DNA from: a candidate division SR1 bacterium
Lineage (GTDB): Bacteria; Patescibacteriota; JACMRA01
Assembly: GCA_014377045.1 (NCBI GenBank)
Contig: JACMQI010000005.1
Span: forward strand, 1 to 64,000
Direction: 5' to 3'
Length of the DNA stretch: 64,000 bases
The notes beneath the pieces were generated by a model. The model saw only the letters and a program-made list of their open reading frames with translations, was not told where the DNA came from and searched no databases. Positions 16,420 through 24,728 of the stretch are shown one piece after another; positions within the stretch are counted from its first letter, which is position 1; each line of letters opens with the position of its first letter. Both the position numbers and the translations under genes were made by a program.

Positions 16420-16698
16420 TCACTTATCATTATTTTCCTCAGCTATTTTAATAGACTCCTGAATAACCTCATCATCTTTTTTTGAAGCAGAAAAATATCT
16501 AAATGTTTTAAATAAGAAATAGCTGAGTAGCTCGTACAAAAACCAAAAAAGTGCTAAATAGCCTGAAATCTGAAACCAATCAAGTGAGACTATTCCTTTT
16601 GCCCATCCATATACTGCAAATAGGCCAAGGGTAATAAAGAGGCTTCCAAAACGACCGCCCACTTCTTCTAAACCAGCAAAAAAATTGTTTTCTTTCAT
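16420..16698 (-). CDS. Small two-helix membrane protein
   Basis: 92 residues with two predicted transmembrane helices (about 17-34 and 42-62) and a charged C-terminal tail rich in Lys, Asp and Glu. Family not recognised. It ends about 80 bp before the 15410-16333 gene begins and may share its transcript. Confidence 0.55.
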   Translation of the reverse strand: MKENNFFAGLEEVGGRFGSLFITLGLFAVYGWAKGIVSLDWFQISGYLALFWFLYELLSYFLFKTFRYFSASKKDDEVIQESIKIAEENNDK

Positions 16699-16802
16699 AT
16701 TGTTTTGATAGTATGAGTTTTAGGGTAATCTGTCAATCTTTAAATAAATTTTGCTCATAATAAATAAGAATTTCATTATAAAGATGTAAAACATGAAATA
16801 TT

Positions 16803-16842
16803 TTTTTATAAAAAGACCAGCTTATAAAAATATAAAGCCGGA
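16803..16842 (-). terminator. Terminator of the 16863-17246 gene
   Basis: Minus-strand CCGGCTTTATA pairs with TATAAGCTGG with one bulge, followed by a T-rich stretch, starting about 22 bp after the stop. Confidence 0.65.
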
Positions 16843-16862
16843 GATTATTAATTAACGTTAAT

Positions 16863-17246
16863 TTATTCAACTAGATAAAAATTATAAATATCTTCTTGCT
16901 TGTGATGGCAACCGATAACAAAGCACTCTTTACGAGTCTTTAAATTTATACAGCTATAAGCAAGTACAACTTTTTGATCTACTAAAAGTCCCATAAATGA
17001 AATAAATAGTAGGGTTATCCATTTTCTTGGTGTAATTTTTTTATCAATTACTTTAAGTTCGACAAATTCGGTTGGTTTTCCAAAAATATTGACTGATTGA
17101 TACATTAAGATAGTTCCTACTTTCACCAAATCTCGCTCTTCGTAGCTCACTAATGAATAACCATTTTTAAGAGATAAAAGTCCCATTTTTTTGTTTCCAA
17201 ATGAAGTTACTAATATAGTTGTTGCATGAAAATTAGATTTCGTCAA
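16863..17246 (-). CDS. Hypothetical protein, one possible membrane segment
   Basis: 127 residues, mixed alpha/beta composition, with a hydrophobic stretch at about 75-97 (WITLLFISFMGLLVDQKVVL). Three Cys and paired His lie near the C-terminus (CFVIGCHHKQ), which could bind a metal. Family not recognised. It has its own terminator. Confidence 0.5.
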   Translation of the reverse strand: MTKSNFHATTILVTSFGNKKMGLLSLKNGYSLVSYEERDLVKVGTILMYQSVNIFGKPTEFVELKVIDKKITPRKWITLLFISFMGLLVDQKVVLAYSCINLKTRKECFVIGCHHKQEDIYNFYLVE

Positions 17247-17285
17247 ATGATTGCTCGCTTATATTAAATGAAAGTAAATATAAAA

Positions 17286-17318
17286 AATACCCTAATTCCG
17301 TAGAAAAAGGGTGTAACT
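17286..17318 (-). terminator. Terminator of the 17334-17765 gene
   Basis: Minus-strand ACCCT (17308-17312) pairs with AGGGT (17289-17293), with a T run opposite the A run at 17282-17287. Confidence 0.55.
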
Positions 17319-17333
17319 TAAAATTTTTAGGTT

Positions 17334-17765
17334 TTAGTGCCATTCATCGATAGATTGAATTTCGTCATAAATTGACATAACACGTTCACGAGCTTGCTCT
17401 AAAACAATGTTATACCCATTATATTTTTCTAGGCCTGCAATACCAAGATTACCCTTTGGTTCATCTTTTTGTGTTTTCCAGTATGAAACTGAAAATGTCC
17501 AAAGACCCCAAATGTTTCCTAATTTTAGAGTGCTTTGATCAAGCATAATGGTAACTATTTCTCCAAATTCATGGTTTAGTGAGGGGTATTTAAAGAAATC
17601 TAACTGATTTTGGTTTTCGTTATAAAACTTCTGAGTAGTTTGAAGAAATACTACATACTCATCAAGATTTTCAATCGATGGAGAGAGAGCTTTTATTTCA
17701 CTTAATCCAATTAGTTTATTTTTATTACCAGTATTTTGAAATAAAGCAAAAATTTTATTCAGCAT
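17334..17765 (-). CDS. Hypothetical soluble protein
   Basis: 143 residues without signal peptide or membrane helix, rich in aromatic residues, with a Trp-rich centre (NIWGLWTFSVSYWKTQ). Family not recognised. It is divergent from leuS, with about 106 bp between the two starts, and has its own terminator. Confidence 0.5.
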   Translation of the reverse strand: MLNKIFALFQNTGNKNKLIGLSEIKALSPSIENLDEYVVFLQTTQKFYNENQNQLDFFKYPSLNHEFGEIVTIMLDQSTLKLGNIWGLWTFSVSYWKTQKDEPKGNLGIAGLEKYNGYNIVLEQARERVMSIYDEIQSIDEWH

Positions 17766-17833
17766 TTTGATACTTTAAAGTAGCGTTACCAAAAAAATAT
17801 TAGCATGAAAAAAACTCTTTGTCAACCCCACAT

Positions 17834-17862
17834 TTGACAACTTGCGTCCCTTTCTTTAGGCT
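17834..17862 (+). promoter_or_regulatory. leuS promoter, leaderless arrangement
   Basis: TTGACA at 17834-17839, 17-bp spacer, TAGGCT at 17857-17862. The leuS ATG follows 9 bp after the -10 box, so the mRNA should begin at or within a few bases of the start codon. Confidence 0.6.
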
Positions 17863-17871
17863 CAAACCATT

Positions 17872-20800
17872 ATGTCAAATGCTAAAAATATACCACTTTC
17901 TTTTGATTTTAAAACAGTAGAAAAAAAATGGCAGGATTATTGGCTCACAAATCACACATATGAAGCTAAAGATGGTGACGTAACTCGTGAAAAAAAGTAT
18001 ATTTTAGTTGAGTTTCCGTTTCCTAGTGGAGCTAGTCTTCATGTAGGTCATGTTTTTCGTTACACTGCGCCAGATATTTACAGTAGATTTTTAAGGCAAA
18101 AAGGGTATAACGTTTTGTTTCCGATGGGCTGGGATGCCTTTGGTCTTCCTGCTGAGGAGTACGCACGCAAAACTGGTCAGAATCCACGTATTACCACAGA
18201 ACAAAATATAGATGGTATCAAACAAAATATACAAAAAATGGGTTATAGTATTGATTGGAATCGTGAGTTTAGCACGACTGATCCTGAATATTATAAGTGG
18301 ACACAGTGGATATTTAAGAAGTTTTATGAGCAGGGACTTGCAACGCAAAAAGATGTTGAACTTTGGTACTGTAAAAACCTAGGTACTGTTTTAGCAAATG
18401 AAGAAGTATATGATAGCCTAAACGGTGAAAAACTATCAGAGCGCGGTGACCATCCAGTAGAAAAAAAGAAGATGAAACAGTGGGTTCTAAAGATGCCAGA
18501 GTATGCTGAGAAGCTTCTTACTGGACTTGAAAACACGCATTTTCCTGAACATATCAAGGCTATGCAGCGAACTTGGATTGGTAAAAGTGAAGGGGTTACA
18601 GTAAACTGGGATTTAGTACCTCGGGACTATATCAAAATGGTCAATAACTATCCCGCATTTCCTTACAATACCGAGTTTGGGGTAGGTGAAAAAGACTTTA
18701 CAAAGATTATTCGTGAGCGATCAACTGCATTTATCCGAATCAAAGGTACTGATAAATATTTGAGTTATATCCAGAACCGATATAATGACAAAAATTGGGT
18801 ATTTTTACCTGGAGGCGGAGTTGATATTGGAGAAACATCGTTACAAGCAGCGATCCGTGAAACAAAGGAAGAGCTTGGCTTGAGTGGTCTCGAATATGTG
18901 GCTGATTTAGGTTCTATCAATGCCTTTGGTCACTGGACTGGGCAAGCACAACACAGTACAGAACATTATTTTTTGCTTGAGGTAAGCATGGATAATATAA
19001 AAATGCGAGTAAAAGCTGAAGTGGACGACGAAAAAGACGAAATGTACGGTCATGTCAGAGCGGTTACCCTGGAACAGTACAAAGCAAATAATTGGCCACA
19101 GCTAAATTATATAATTGAAAATTTAGAAGAATATCTGACAACAGGAAAGATTGATAGGCTTGAGCAACATAATCGTGAGATTGTTATTGGTACCACAAAT
19201 AAGGGAAAAATAGATCGCTGGAAGCATCAGCTAAATATAACAGGAGTCAAACTCGTTTCTGCTGGTGATCTTGGGCTGACCGTAGGAGAGATTGTTGAAA
19301 ATGGAAATAGTGAGTTAGAAAATGCTCGAATAAAGGCAAAAGCTTTTTGGCAAATGGCACAGAAACCCTCTATTAGCGGTGATTCTGGGATTTATCTTGA
19401 GGGCGTTCCAGTTAATGAGCAGCCTAGTCAAAATACAAAACGAGCGGCAGGAGTTGTGGAAACAGATGATGAGGCGATGATATGGCAAAAAATGGTAGAT
19501 TTTTATATTTCGAGAGTCGAAAAATACGGTATAAATGGTGAGTTAAATGCATACTTTTTGGATGTTTTTTCATTATATGACGGATTTAATTTTTATGATG
19601 TAGAAGTCAAGCGATCGATTATAATTACCAATCAAATTACGTATCCAGACCGCAAAGTTTTCCCTCTTTGTAATATCTATAAAGTCCCTAAAAATGGTAA
19701 GTACTACTATGATTTGAGCAGCGAGGAAATGGATGATTTTTTGATAGAATACAAAGAGGCTAGAAACTTACTTTCAAGCTATTTGTTTGACGGTGAAGAT
19801 GCAAGTGGACATAGTAGTATAGTTCAAACTTATACAACCCGTGTTGATACCTTACCTTCGGCCACTTTTGTCGTTGTAGCACCAGAATACTCAGGATTAT
19901 TAGAACTTTCTAGTGACGAATATAAGCTAAGTGTCGCTACCTACATCGAACAAACCAAAGCTAAATCTGAGAGAGAACGTCAGATAAATAAAGAAAAAAC
20001 TGGTGTATTTACAGGTCGTTTTGTAACAAATCCTCTTACCAATGAATTATGTCCAGTATGGGTGACCGATTTTGTTCTTGGTAGTTATGGCACTGGAGCT
20101 GTAATGGGAGATGCACATGATTTGAGAGATGCAGAGCTAGCCCTTAAATACGATATTTATTTGAATGAAAATATAAGTAAAGATGGTGAAAAACGTGAAG
20201 ACTTTGTCGAATTATTGAAGGCTGGTGAAGTATTTATTGAGGATGGTATTCTATACAATAGTGGTGAATTTAGTGCACTAAATAGTGATGAAGCTCGGGA
20301 AAAAATAGCTGAAAAATTACTCGAGATTGGTAAAGGTATGACCAAAACAAATTATCGTATGCGCGATTTTGTCTTTAGTAGGCAACGATACTGGGGTGAG
20401 CCGTTTCCATTTGAATACACCAATAATGGTGAGATAAAAGTAATCAGCGACGATAAGTTACCATTAGTTTTACCAGATTTGGAGGATTTTGAACCAAGTA
20501 AAGATGGTCGATCTCCGTTAGCAAAATCTGACTGGATCAATATACGTGATGAGCAGGGGAGTATAGTTGCTACACATGAGGCTGATACGATGCCAAACTG
20601 GGCTGGGTCGAGCTGGTACTATCTTAGATTTACTGATCCAAAAAATGACGAAGAGTTTGCAAGTGAGGAAAATCTCAAATATTGGCTACCAGTTGATCAC
20701 TATTTTGGAGGAAGTGAGCATACCACACTTCATCTTTTATATTCACGTTTTTGGCATAAGTTCCTTTATGATATGGGTAAAGTGCCTACACCAGAGCCTT

Positions 20801-21525
20801 ATGATTACCGTACAAATGGAGGAATACTGCTCGGTCCTGATGGCTCTAAAATGAGTAAATCTAAAGGAAATGTAATCCAGCCTGATGATAAATTAGATAG
20901 TGTAGGAGCTGACGCACTTCGTATATATATAGCTTTTATTGGTCCTTATGATGCAACTGTTATTTGGCAAGATGGAGGCCTTAAGGCGTGTAAAACATTA
21001 GTAGATAGAATTTGGAATTTACAGAGTAGGGTGTCATTTACCTCCAAAAATGATTTAGCAAATAACAAAAAACTGTATATAGCCTACAATAAGTTTGTAA
21101 AATCTGTTTCAAATCTGCTTGAAGAAATGAAGAATAATGTAGCGGTAGCTGAGATCATGACTTTTACTAATCTAATTCGTGAGACTCCTACTATCCCACT
21201 AGATATTTATGAAGGCTTTATCAAAGTAGTAGCGCCATTTGCACCTCATTTATGCGAAGAGTTGTGGAGTGTGCTAGGCAACAAAACCAGTATAGCATTA
21301 TCAAAATGGCCAACATTCGATCCAGAACTATGTATAGATAATGTCGTTAGATATGCTGTACAAGTCAATGGAAAAGTACGAGCAGACTTTGAGATAGAAG
21401 CAAATGTAGCAGATGTGCAAGTACTTGAAGCCGCAAAACTATCTGTAGAGAAATATCTAGAAGGAAAAACAATAAAGTTTAGTAAGATAATACCTAGAAA
21501 GCTGGTTACTTTAGTTGTTAATTAG
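17872..21525 (+). CDS. leuS: Leucyl-tRNA synthetase with Nudix and Ham1/RdgB-like domains inserted in the editing domain
   Basis: Charges tRNA-Leu. The 1217-residue protein has the class I core: HVGH (57-60), KMSKS (993-997), the SSWYYLRF and GGSEHTTLHLLY segments and a C-terminal tRNA-binding tail. Bacterial LeuRS is usually about 800-870 residues. The excess is one insert of about 400 residues (about 249-648), placed exactly between IGKSEGVTVNWDL and the editing motif YTTRVDT (654-660). The insert holds a perfect Nudix box (315-337: GG.....E.......RE..EE.G) and then a Ham1/RdgB-like domain (about 437-600: TTNKGK 441-446, ENARIKAKA 483-491, SGDSG 502-506). Editing residues Thr660 and Asp753 remain, while the Pro of TTRPDT is Val658. 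The frame is uninterrupted, so this looks like a real, possibly multifunctional enzyme. Confidence 0.93.
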   Translation: MSNAKNIPLSFDFKTVEKKWQDYWLTNHTYEAKDGDVTREKKYILVEFPFPSGASLHVGHVFRYTAPDIYSRFLRQKGYNVLFPMGWDAFGLPAEEYARKTGQNPRITTEQNIDGIKQNIQKMGYSIDWNREFSTTDPEYYKWTQWIFKKFYEQGLATQKDVELWYCKNLGTVLANEEVYDSLNGEKLSERGDHPVEKKKMKQWVLKMPEYAEKLLTGLENTHFPEHIKAMQRTWIGKSEGVTVNWDLVPRDYIKMVNNYPAFPYNTEFGVGEKDFTKIIRERSTAFIRIKGTDKYLSYIQNRYNDKNWVFLPGGGVDIGETSLQAAIRETKEELGLSGLEYVADLGSINAFGHWTGQAQHSTEHYFLLEVSMDNIKMRVKAEVDDEKDEMYGHVRAVTLEQYKANNWPQLNYIIENLEEYLTTGKIDRLEQHNREIVIGTTNKGKIDRWKHQLNITGVKLVSAGDLGLTVGEIVENGNSELENARIKAKAFWQMAQKPSISGDSGIYLEGVPVNEQPSQNTKRAAGVVETDDEAMIWQKMVDFYISRVEKYGINGELNAYFLDVFSLYDGFNFYDVEVKRSIIITNQITYPDRKVFPLCNIYKVPKNGKYYYDLSSEEMDDFLIEYKEARNLLSSYLFDGEDASGHSSIVQTYTTRVDTLPSATFVVVAPEYSGLLELSSDEYKLSVATYIEQTKAKSERERQINKEKTGVFTGRFVTNPLTNELCPVWVTDFVLGSYGTGAVMGDAHDLRDAELALKYDIYLNENISKDGEKREDFVELLKAGEVFIEDGILYNSGEFSALNSDEAREKIAEKLLEIGKGMTKTNYRMRDFVFSRQRYWGEPFPFEYTNNGEIKVISDDKLPLVLPDLEDFEPSKDGRSPLAKSDWINIRDEQGSIVATHEADTMPNWAGSSWYYLRFTDPKNDEEFASEENLKYWLPVDHYFGGSEHTTLHLLYSRFWHKFLYDMGKVPTPEPYDYRTNGGILLGPDGSKMSKSKGNVIQPDDKLDSVGADALRIYIAFIGPYDATVIWQDGGLKACKTLVDRIWNLQSRVSFTSKNDLANNKKLYIAYNKFVKSVSNLLEEMKNNVAVAEIMTFTNLIRETPTIPLDIYEGFIKVVAPFAPHLCEELWSVLGNKTSIALSKWPTFDPELCIDNVVRYAVQVNGKVRADFEIEANVADVQVLEAAKLSVEKYLEGKTIKFSKIIPRKLVTLVVN

Positions 21526-21534
21526 TTATGTTGT

Positions 21535-22068
21535 ATGGATGAAATAATCTTTAAATTAAAATATTCGGTTATATCTTCACTTGAGAATGTAATTGATCTA
21601 ATAAATATTCAACCATTTCTAAATACTAATAATTTAGGTGTAATTAGACAATCAACATCTTAGTTTCTGATTCATGAGTTAAATCACATATTGTCTTTCA
21701 CTTATAATAATTATGAAAATGAGTTATCTCAATATGATTATTTATGTGTTTGTGATAACATTAAAGATTTAGTAAATAAAATACGTAATGCCTCTACACA
21801 TCCAAATAGCGGCGATAAGCTCTTTGATAAAGAAAATATTATAATTAGTAGTTTTAATGTATTAATGGGAACAAGTGTTTGCAGCATATCTACTGATTCC
21901 AGAAAAGTTATTTGTGAACTGGATGATGTAATGTTTAATTTTGGTCAATTTAATATTTATTTTAACTATCATATAATCAATGTAACAAAAGAGATAATCA
22001 AAATTCTACAAAAAAATTTAATCGAATTTAACTGCAATCCTCAATCTATACAAAAAATTAATATTTAA
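21535..22068 (+). pseudogene. Hypothetical gene interrupted by an in-frame TAG
   Basis: One frame runs from the ATG at 21535 to the TAA at 22066-22068 with a single internal TAG at 21661-21663. The protein would read ...VIRQSTS-stop-FLIHELNHILSFTY... and be about 177 residues. Sequence on both sides keeps natural composition, so the stop looks recent; translation from the TTG at 21691 would give only the last 125 residues. It starts 9 bp after leuS. Family not recognised; the N-terminal half is helical and a HEPN-like fold is only a guess. Confidence 0.55.
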
Positions 22069-22072
22069 TAAT

Positions 22073-22110
22073 ACCCGAGATGCAAAGTTACAAATCGGGT
22101 TGTTTATTAT
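22073..22110 (+). terminator. Terminator after the interrupted gene
   Basis: ACCCGA (22073-22078) pairs with TCGGGT (22095-22100), then a T-rich stretch. It may also end leuS transcripts. Confidence 0.6.
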
Positions 22111-22162
22111 GTTCTGACGATAGCTATTTTTTAGATTTATTAAATTTGGAAATTGTTACTTT

Positions 22163-22372
22163 TTAAATCCATATAGTGTTTCCATCAGGTAAAATTAAAC
22201 CAATTTTTAATGAATTATCTGCAGAATTTTCGATTATTTTAGAAAATGAAATTCTAAAAATACAATCAAACTTATTGATCTGAAAATATACGAAATCTTC
22301 AATCCTCCAACCAGTTTTTTTATGAATATAACACTGAGTATTAAGACTTTCGATTTGATCAAAAATTGGCAT
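22163..22372 (-). CDS. Small hypothetical protein
   Basis: 69 residues, mostly beta in character (GWRIEDFVYFQINKFDCIFRISF, then LILPDGNTIWI). No signal or membrane segment. Family not recognised. It belongs to the islet of short orphan genes after leuS, and its existence rests only on the frame and composition. Confidence 0.4.
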   Translation of the reverse strand: MPIFDQIESLNTQCYIHKKTGWRIEDFVYFQINKFDCIFRISFSKIIENSADNSLKIGLILPDGNTIWI

Positions 22373-22512
22373 GATTTACCTCGATAAACTACCCAAAATT
22401 AGCATATATTTACTTAGATGTCAAACTACATAGTTTAATGTAAAAGCCTATAGAACTTTGACAAAAAATAAACACAATATTACATATTTGAGTAGCAATT
22501 CATTTTTTTATC

Positions 22513-22926
22513 ATGAGAAATATTTGTTGTTTCCCTTGGTCAGTTTTGCCTTTTGATATTCAGATTCCTCCAAACGGTAACATTAATATTTTGATAAGAA
22601 GTAATAATATAAATATTCCAATGCTTCATCCGAGATATGACAAACCATTTGTTTATTTTGAAGGAAATGTTCCACATGATGGATTTGGAGCAAATGTAGA
22701 TATTATTTATCATTCAACTATTGAAATACCATTACCAGATATATGTAAAACAGTAGAAGAGTTTTGTAATGCAAAAACTGCACAACTAGATATTTACATG
22801 TGTGCATTTCCACCCGATGCACGTGCAATATTTTGGAATTATCATTATCCTTCATTTCGTAGAAGATGGATAACACTCTATTTTAGAGATAAAGTTGCAC
22901 ATTTATTTATTAGTAGCAATCCATGA
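22513..22926 (+). CDS. Hypothetical soluble protein
   Basis: 137 residues with many Pro, aromatic and Arg residues (FPWSVLPFDIQIPPNGNINILIR at the start, WNYHYPSFRRRWITLYF near the end). Probably a beta-rich small domain; no signal peptide. TTGACA at 22458 with an AT-rich -10 region near 22481 precedes it and a terminator follows, so it is a single-gene unit. Family not recognised. Confidence 0.55.
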   Translation: MRNICCFPWSVLPFDIQIPPNGNINILIRSNNINIPMLHPRYDKPFVYFEGNVPHDGFGANVDIIYHSTIEIPLPDICKTVEEFCNAKTAQLDIYMCAFPPDARAIFWNYHYPSFRRRWITLYFRDKVAHLFISSNP

Positions 22927-22943
22927 TTACATTTTTCACAATT

Positions 22944-22974
22944 AGACAGTATGTAATAAAACTGTCTTTTTTAT
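22944..22974 (+). terminator. Rho-independent terminator
   Basis: AGACAG (22944-22949) pairs perfectly with CTGTCT (22962-22967) and runs into six T residues. Confidence 0.7.
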
Positions 22975-23059
22975 CGGTATTTTAAAATTATAGTAGATAG
23001 TTTTTGACAAATTTTATATTAGTATTAAAGATTTAATTAGTTTTGCGATTGGTGATAAA

Positions 23060-23443
23060 GTGATAGTATTAAATAAGATATACAAACTTTTATTACAGCT
23101 AATTGATCAAAAATATAACATTCAATTTCTAATTTTTAAACTAGAAATTATCTTAGCAATCAATAATATAGATCATATTATTTCTTTATTAGAAATTTTT
23201 GATGTTGATAGTCAGGAGGTATTAAATGATTATTTTTTTCTTTGGATGATTTTTTGAAAATTAGTTTAAAAAAATGGAAAAAGTCGATTAATAAGAGAAA
23301 GTTGTTTAGAAAATGGAGTTTACATACTTGCATTTTTGGAGCGATGGTTAGAGATTTTAAGATCTCAAGCAGATATTAGTAATCCTGGTAACATACATAG
23401 TAAAGAAGTCCGTAGTAATTTAATAAAATACTTCAAGTATTAG
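23060..23443 (+). pseudogene. Small hypothetical gene broken by frameshift
   Basis: A GTG-started frame gives 65 helical residues and stops at 23257 in FFLWMIF. A neighbouring frame continues DDFLKIS, and a third frame then reads smoothly from about 23280 (ESCLENGVYILAFLERWLEILRS by segments) to the TAG at 23441-23443, just ahead of a terminator. The pieces together would make a helical protein of about 125 residues. This supports a decayed gene rather than a 65-residue protein. Family not recognised. Confidence 0.45.
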
Positions 23444-23489
23444 AGACTAATCTTCTAAAACTTTTAAAAAAGATAATTTAATAAGTTTA

Positions 23490-23529
23490 AATAGCCTGCA
23501 TAGTAATATATACTTACAGGTTATTTTTT
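23490..23529 (+). terminator. Rho-independent terminator
   Basis: AATAGCCTG (23490-23498) pairs with CAGGTTATT (23517-23525), one wobble, followed by T residues. It marks the old end of the broken gene at 23060-23443. Confidence 0.65.
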
Positions 23530-23604
23530 AGGTAATACATATTTGACTAAAGCCTATTTACATAATAAACTTATGGAGGCCCCTAAGCAAAACTGCCTAT
23601 AAAA

Positions 23605-23997
23605 ATGGACAGCCTTCCAAGCCTTGATAAGTGCATTGCACTTTCAGTTGCTCACCTCTATAAAGAGAAAATTTATAGAACTTTTTTCTTTCGAATAGGA
23701 ATTAATATCTTTATTCGACATCGAGAACAAAGGCTCTTAAAGCTTTTGGGACCTTTCTTCGTAGCTACACAAATCTATAAGGTTTTGCAAAAGCTAGAAG
23801 AAATTAGAACGTTACCACCATTGATTGTTAAACAAGAAATTATTCAATTTCTTGAAAAACAAATCATATGCTATTGTAATCAGATGAAGTCATTAGACCC
23901 AAAGTTTTTTGCTTCTGAAGATTACAATATTGCCATTTATATTGTAGCTTCAAAAGTTTACAATTTATCTTTGGCAATATATAAAAGGCAGGTATAA
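23605..23997 (+). CDS. Hypothetical helical protein
   Basis: 130 residues, strongly helical and basic, with heptad-like segments (IYKVLQKLEEIRTL, KQEIIQFLEKQII). There is no convincing membrane helix, although residues 26-34 are hydrophobic. Family not recognised. It is followed 14 bp later by a 12-bp terminator stem, so the gene boundary is well defined. Confidence 0.5.
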   Translation: MDSLPSLDKCIALSVAHLYKEKIYRTFFFRIGINIFIRHREQRLLKLLGPFFVATQIYKVLQKLEEIRTLPPLIVKQEIIQFLEKQIICYCNQMKSLDPKFFASEDYNIAIYIVASKVYNLSLAIYKRQV

Positions 23998-24011
23998 CAA
24001 TCTTATAAACT

Positions 24012-24050
24012 ATCGGTTCGCTAAGTTATACTAGCGAGCCGATTATTTTA
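24012..24050 (+). terminator. Strong rho-independent terminator
   Basis: ATCGGTTCGCTA (24012-24023) pairs over 12 bp, one wobble, with TAGCGAGCCGAT (24032-24043), then a T-rich tail. Confidence 0.8.
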
Positions 24051-24062
24051 TAAAAGATTCTC

Positions 24063-24094
24063 TTGACAGTAGCTTATATTTGTGCTAGTATAAT
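24063..24094 (+). promoter_or_regulatory. Promoter of the 46-residue gene
   Basis: TTGACA at 24063-24068, then TAGTAT after 17 bp (24086-24091) overlapping TATAAT at 24089-24094. Start codon at 24122. Confidence 0.6.
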
Positions 24095-24121
24095 TGTATC
24101 AATACTTTTTGGAACTAAAAA

Positions 24122-24262
24122 ATGACTAATTTCATCCTCAGCTTTTTAAATAATATTTTTCTTTTTCAGGATTTTATTCCTGAAGGCTACTCGGTTCGTT
24201 CAGAGTTTATTAAGCAATCGATTGCCGATGCCGAATTATCTAAGATAACTATTGAGCTATGA
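24122..24262 (+). CDS. 46-residue protein with its own promoter and terminator
   Basis: The frame ATG 24122 to TGA 24262 encodes 46 residues: a hydrophobic N-terminal half (FILSFLNNIFLFQDFIPEGY) and a polar, helical C-terminal half (SEFIKQSIADAELSKITIEL). It sits alone between a good promoter and a good terminator, which is the main support for its being a gene. A short membrane-associated peptide, an antitoxin-like protein or the remnant of a larger gene are all possible. Family not recognised. Confidence 0.5.
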   Translation: MTNFILSFLNNIFLFQDFIPEGYSVRSEFIKQSIADAELSKITIEL

Positions 24263-24285
24263 AAACCTCATTTTTCATACACCCG

Positions 24286-24318
24286 CCAACCTCTTATTTA
24301 ACAGGTTGGTATTTTTTT
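24286..24318 (+). terminator. Rho-independent terminator
   Basis: CCAACCT (24286-24292) pairs with AGGTTGG (24303-24309), then seven T residues. It ends the 46-residue gene and abuts the convergent gene that stops at 24317. Confidence 0.75.
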
Positions 24319-24640
24319 AATCTATAATATTATTCCTTACTCGTATTGGTCGTTTAAACTCTTTTTCAAATGCCTCAAAATAAACCGTGGGAGTGATACC
24401 ATTTACTGTTACAGCAATAGTCTGGACACTACTTGCACCTATTTTAAAAATTAAGCTCGTTTCTGTAATAGTACAATTCAGAAATGGTTTTTTTGGTTTT
24501 CTGCCTTCTATAATTCCTAATTTTACTCGACTTTTCCAAGGCAATTTTGAAAGTGTTTCTATAAGAAATTCCGTGCCTTCTATAGCTGTAGTGTGCTGAC
24601 CAAATTCGCTATTTCCCATTTTTCCATTATAGTGTGGCAT
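24317..24640 (-). CDS. DUF2103-like small protein
   Basis: I place the start at the ATG at 24638-24640 (MPHYNGKMGNSEFGQ, 107 residues) because a good promoter, TTGCAA-17 bp-TATACT on the minus strand, ends 10 bp upstream of it, the leaderless spacing seen elsewhere here. Met codons 9 and 39 bases upstream are the alternatives. The pattern HTTAIEGTEFLIETLSKLP, GIIEGRKPKK and ASSVQTIAVTV resembles DUF2103 proteins, a small family of unknown function suggested to bind metal. The match is from memory of the pattern and needs a profile search. Confidence 0.5.
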   Translation of the reverse strand: MPHYNGKMGNSEFGQHTTAIEGTEFLIETLSKLPWKSRVKLGIIEGRKPKKPFLNCTITETSLIFKIGASSVQTIAVTVNGITPTVYFEAFEKEFKRPIRVRNNIID

Positions 24641-24728
24641 AATGTCCATAAGTATAGATAAATTTATTAGTTTTTGCAAATATGAAAAAATTTGACCACA
24701 GGCAAAAACCGTAATATACTAGAAGCAA

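Noticed and set aside
18750-19820. Intein inside leuS
   Set aside because: The insert lacks intein splice-junction residues (Cys/Ser at the start, His-Asn at the end) and instead contains Nudix and Ham1-like motifs.
21661-21663. TAG read-through or pyrrolysine-type decoding in the gene after leuS
   Set aside because: leuS itself ends in TAG 10 bp earlier in the same neighbourhood, and no supporting structure or pyl genes are seen.
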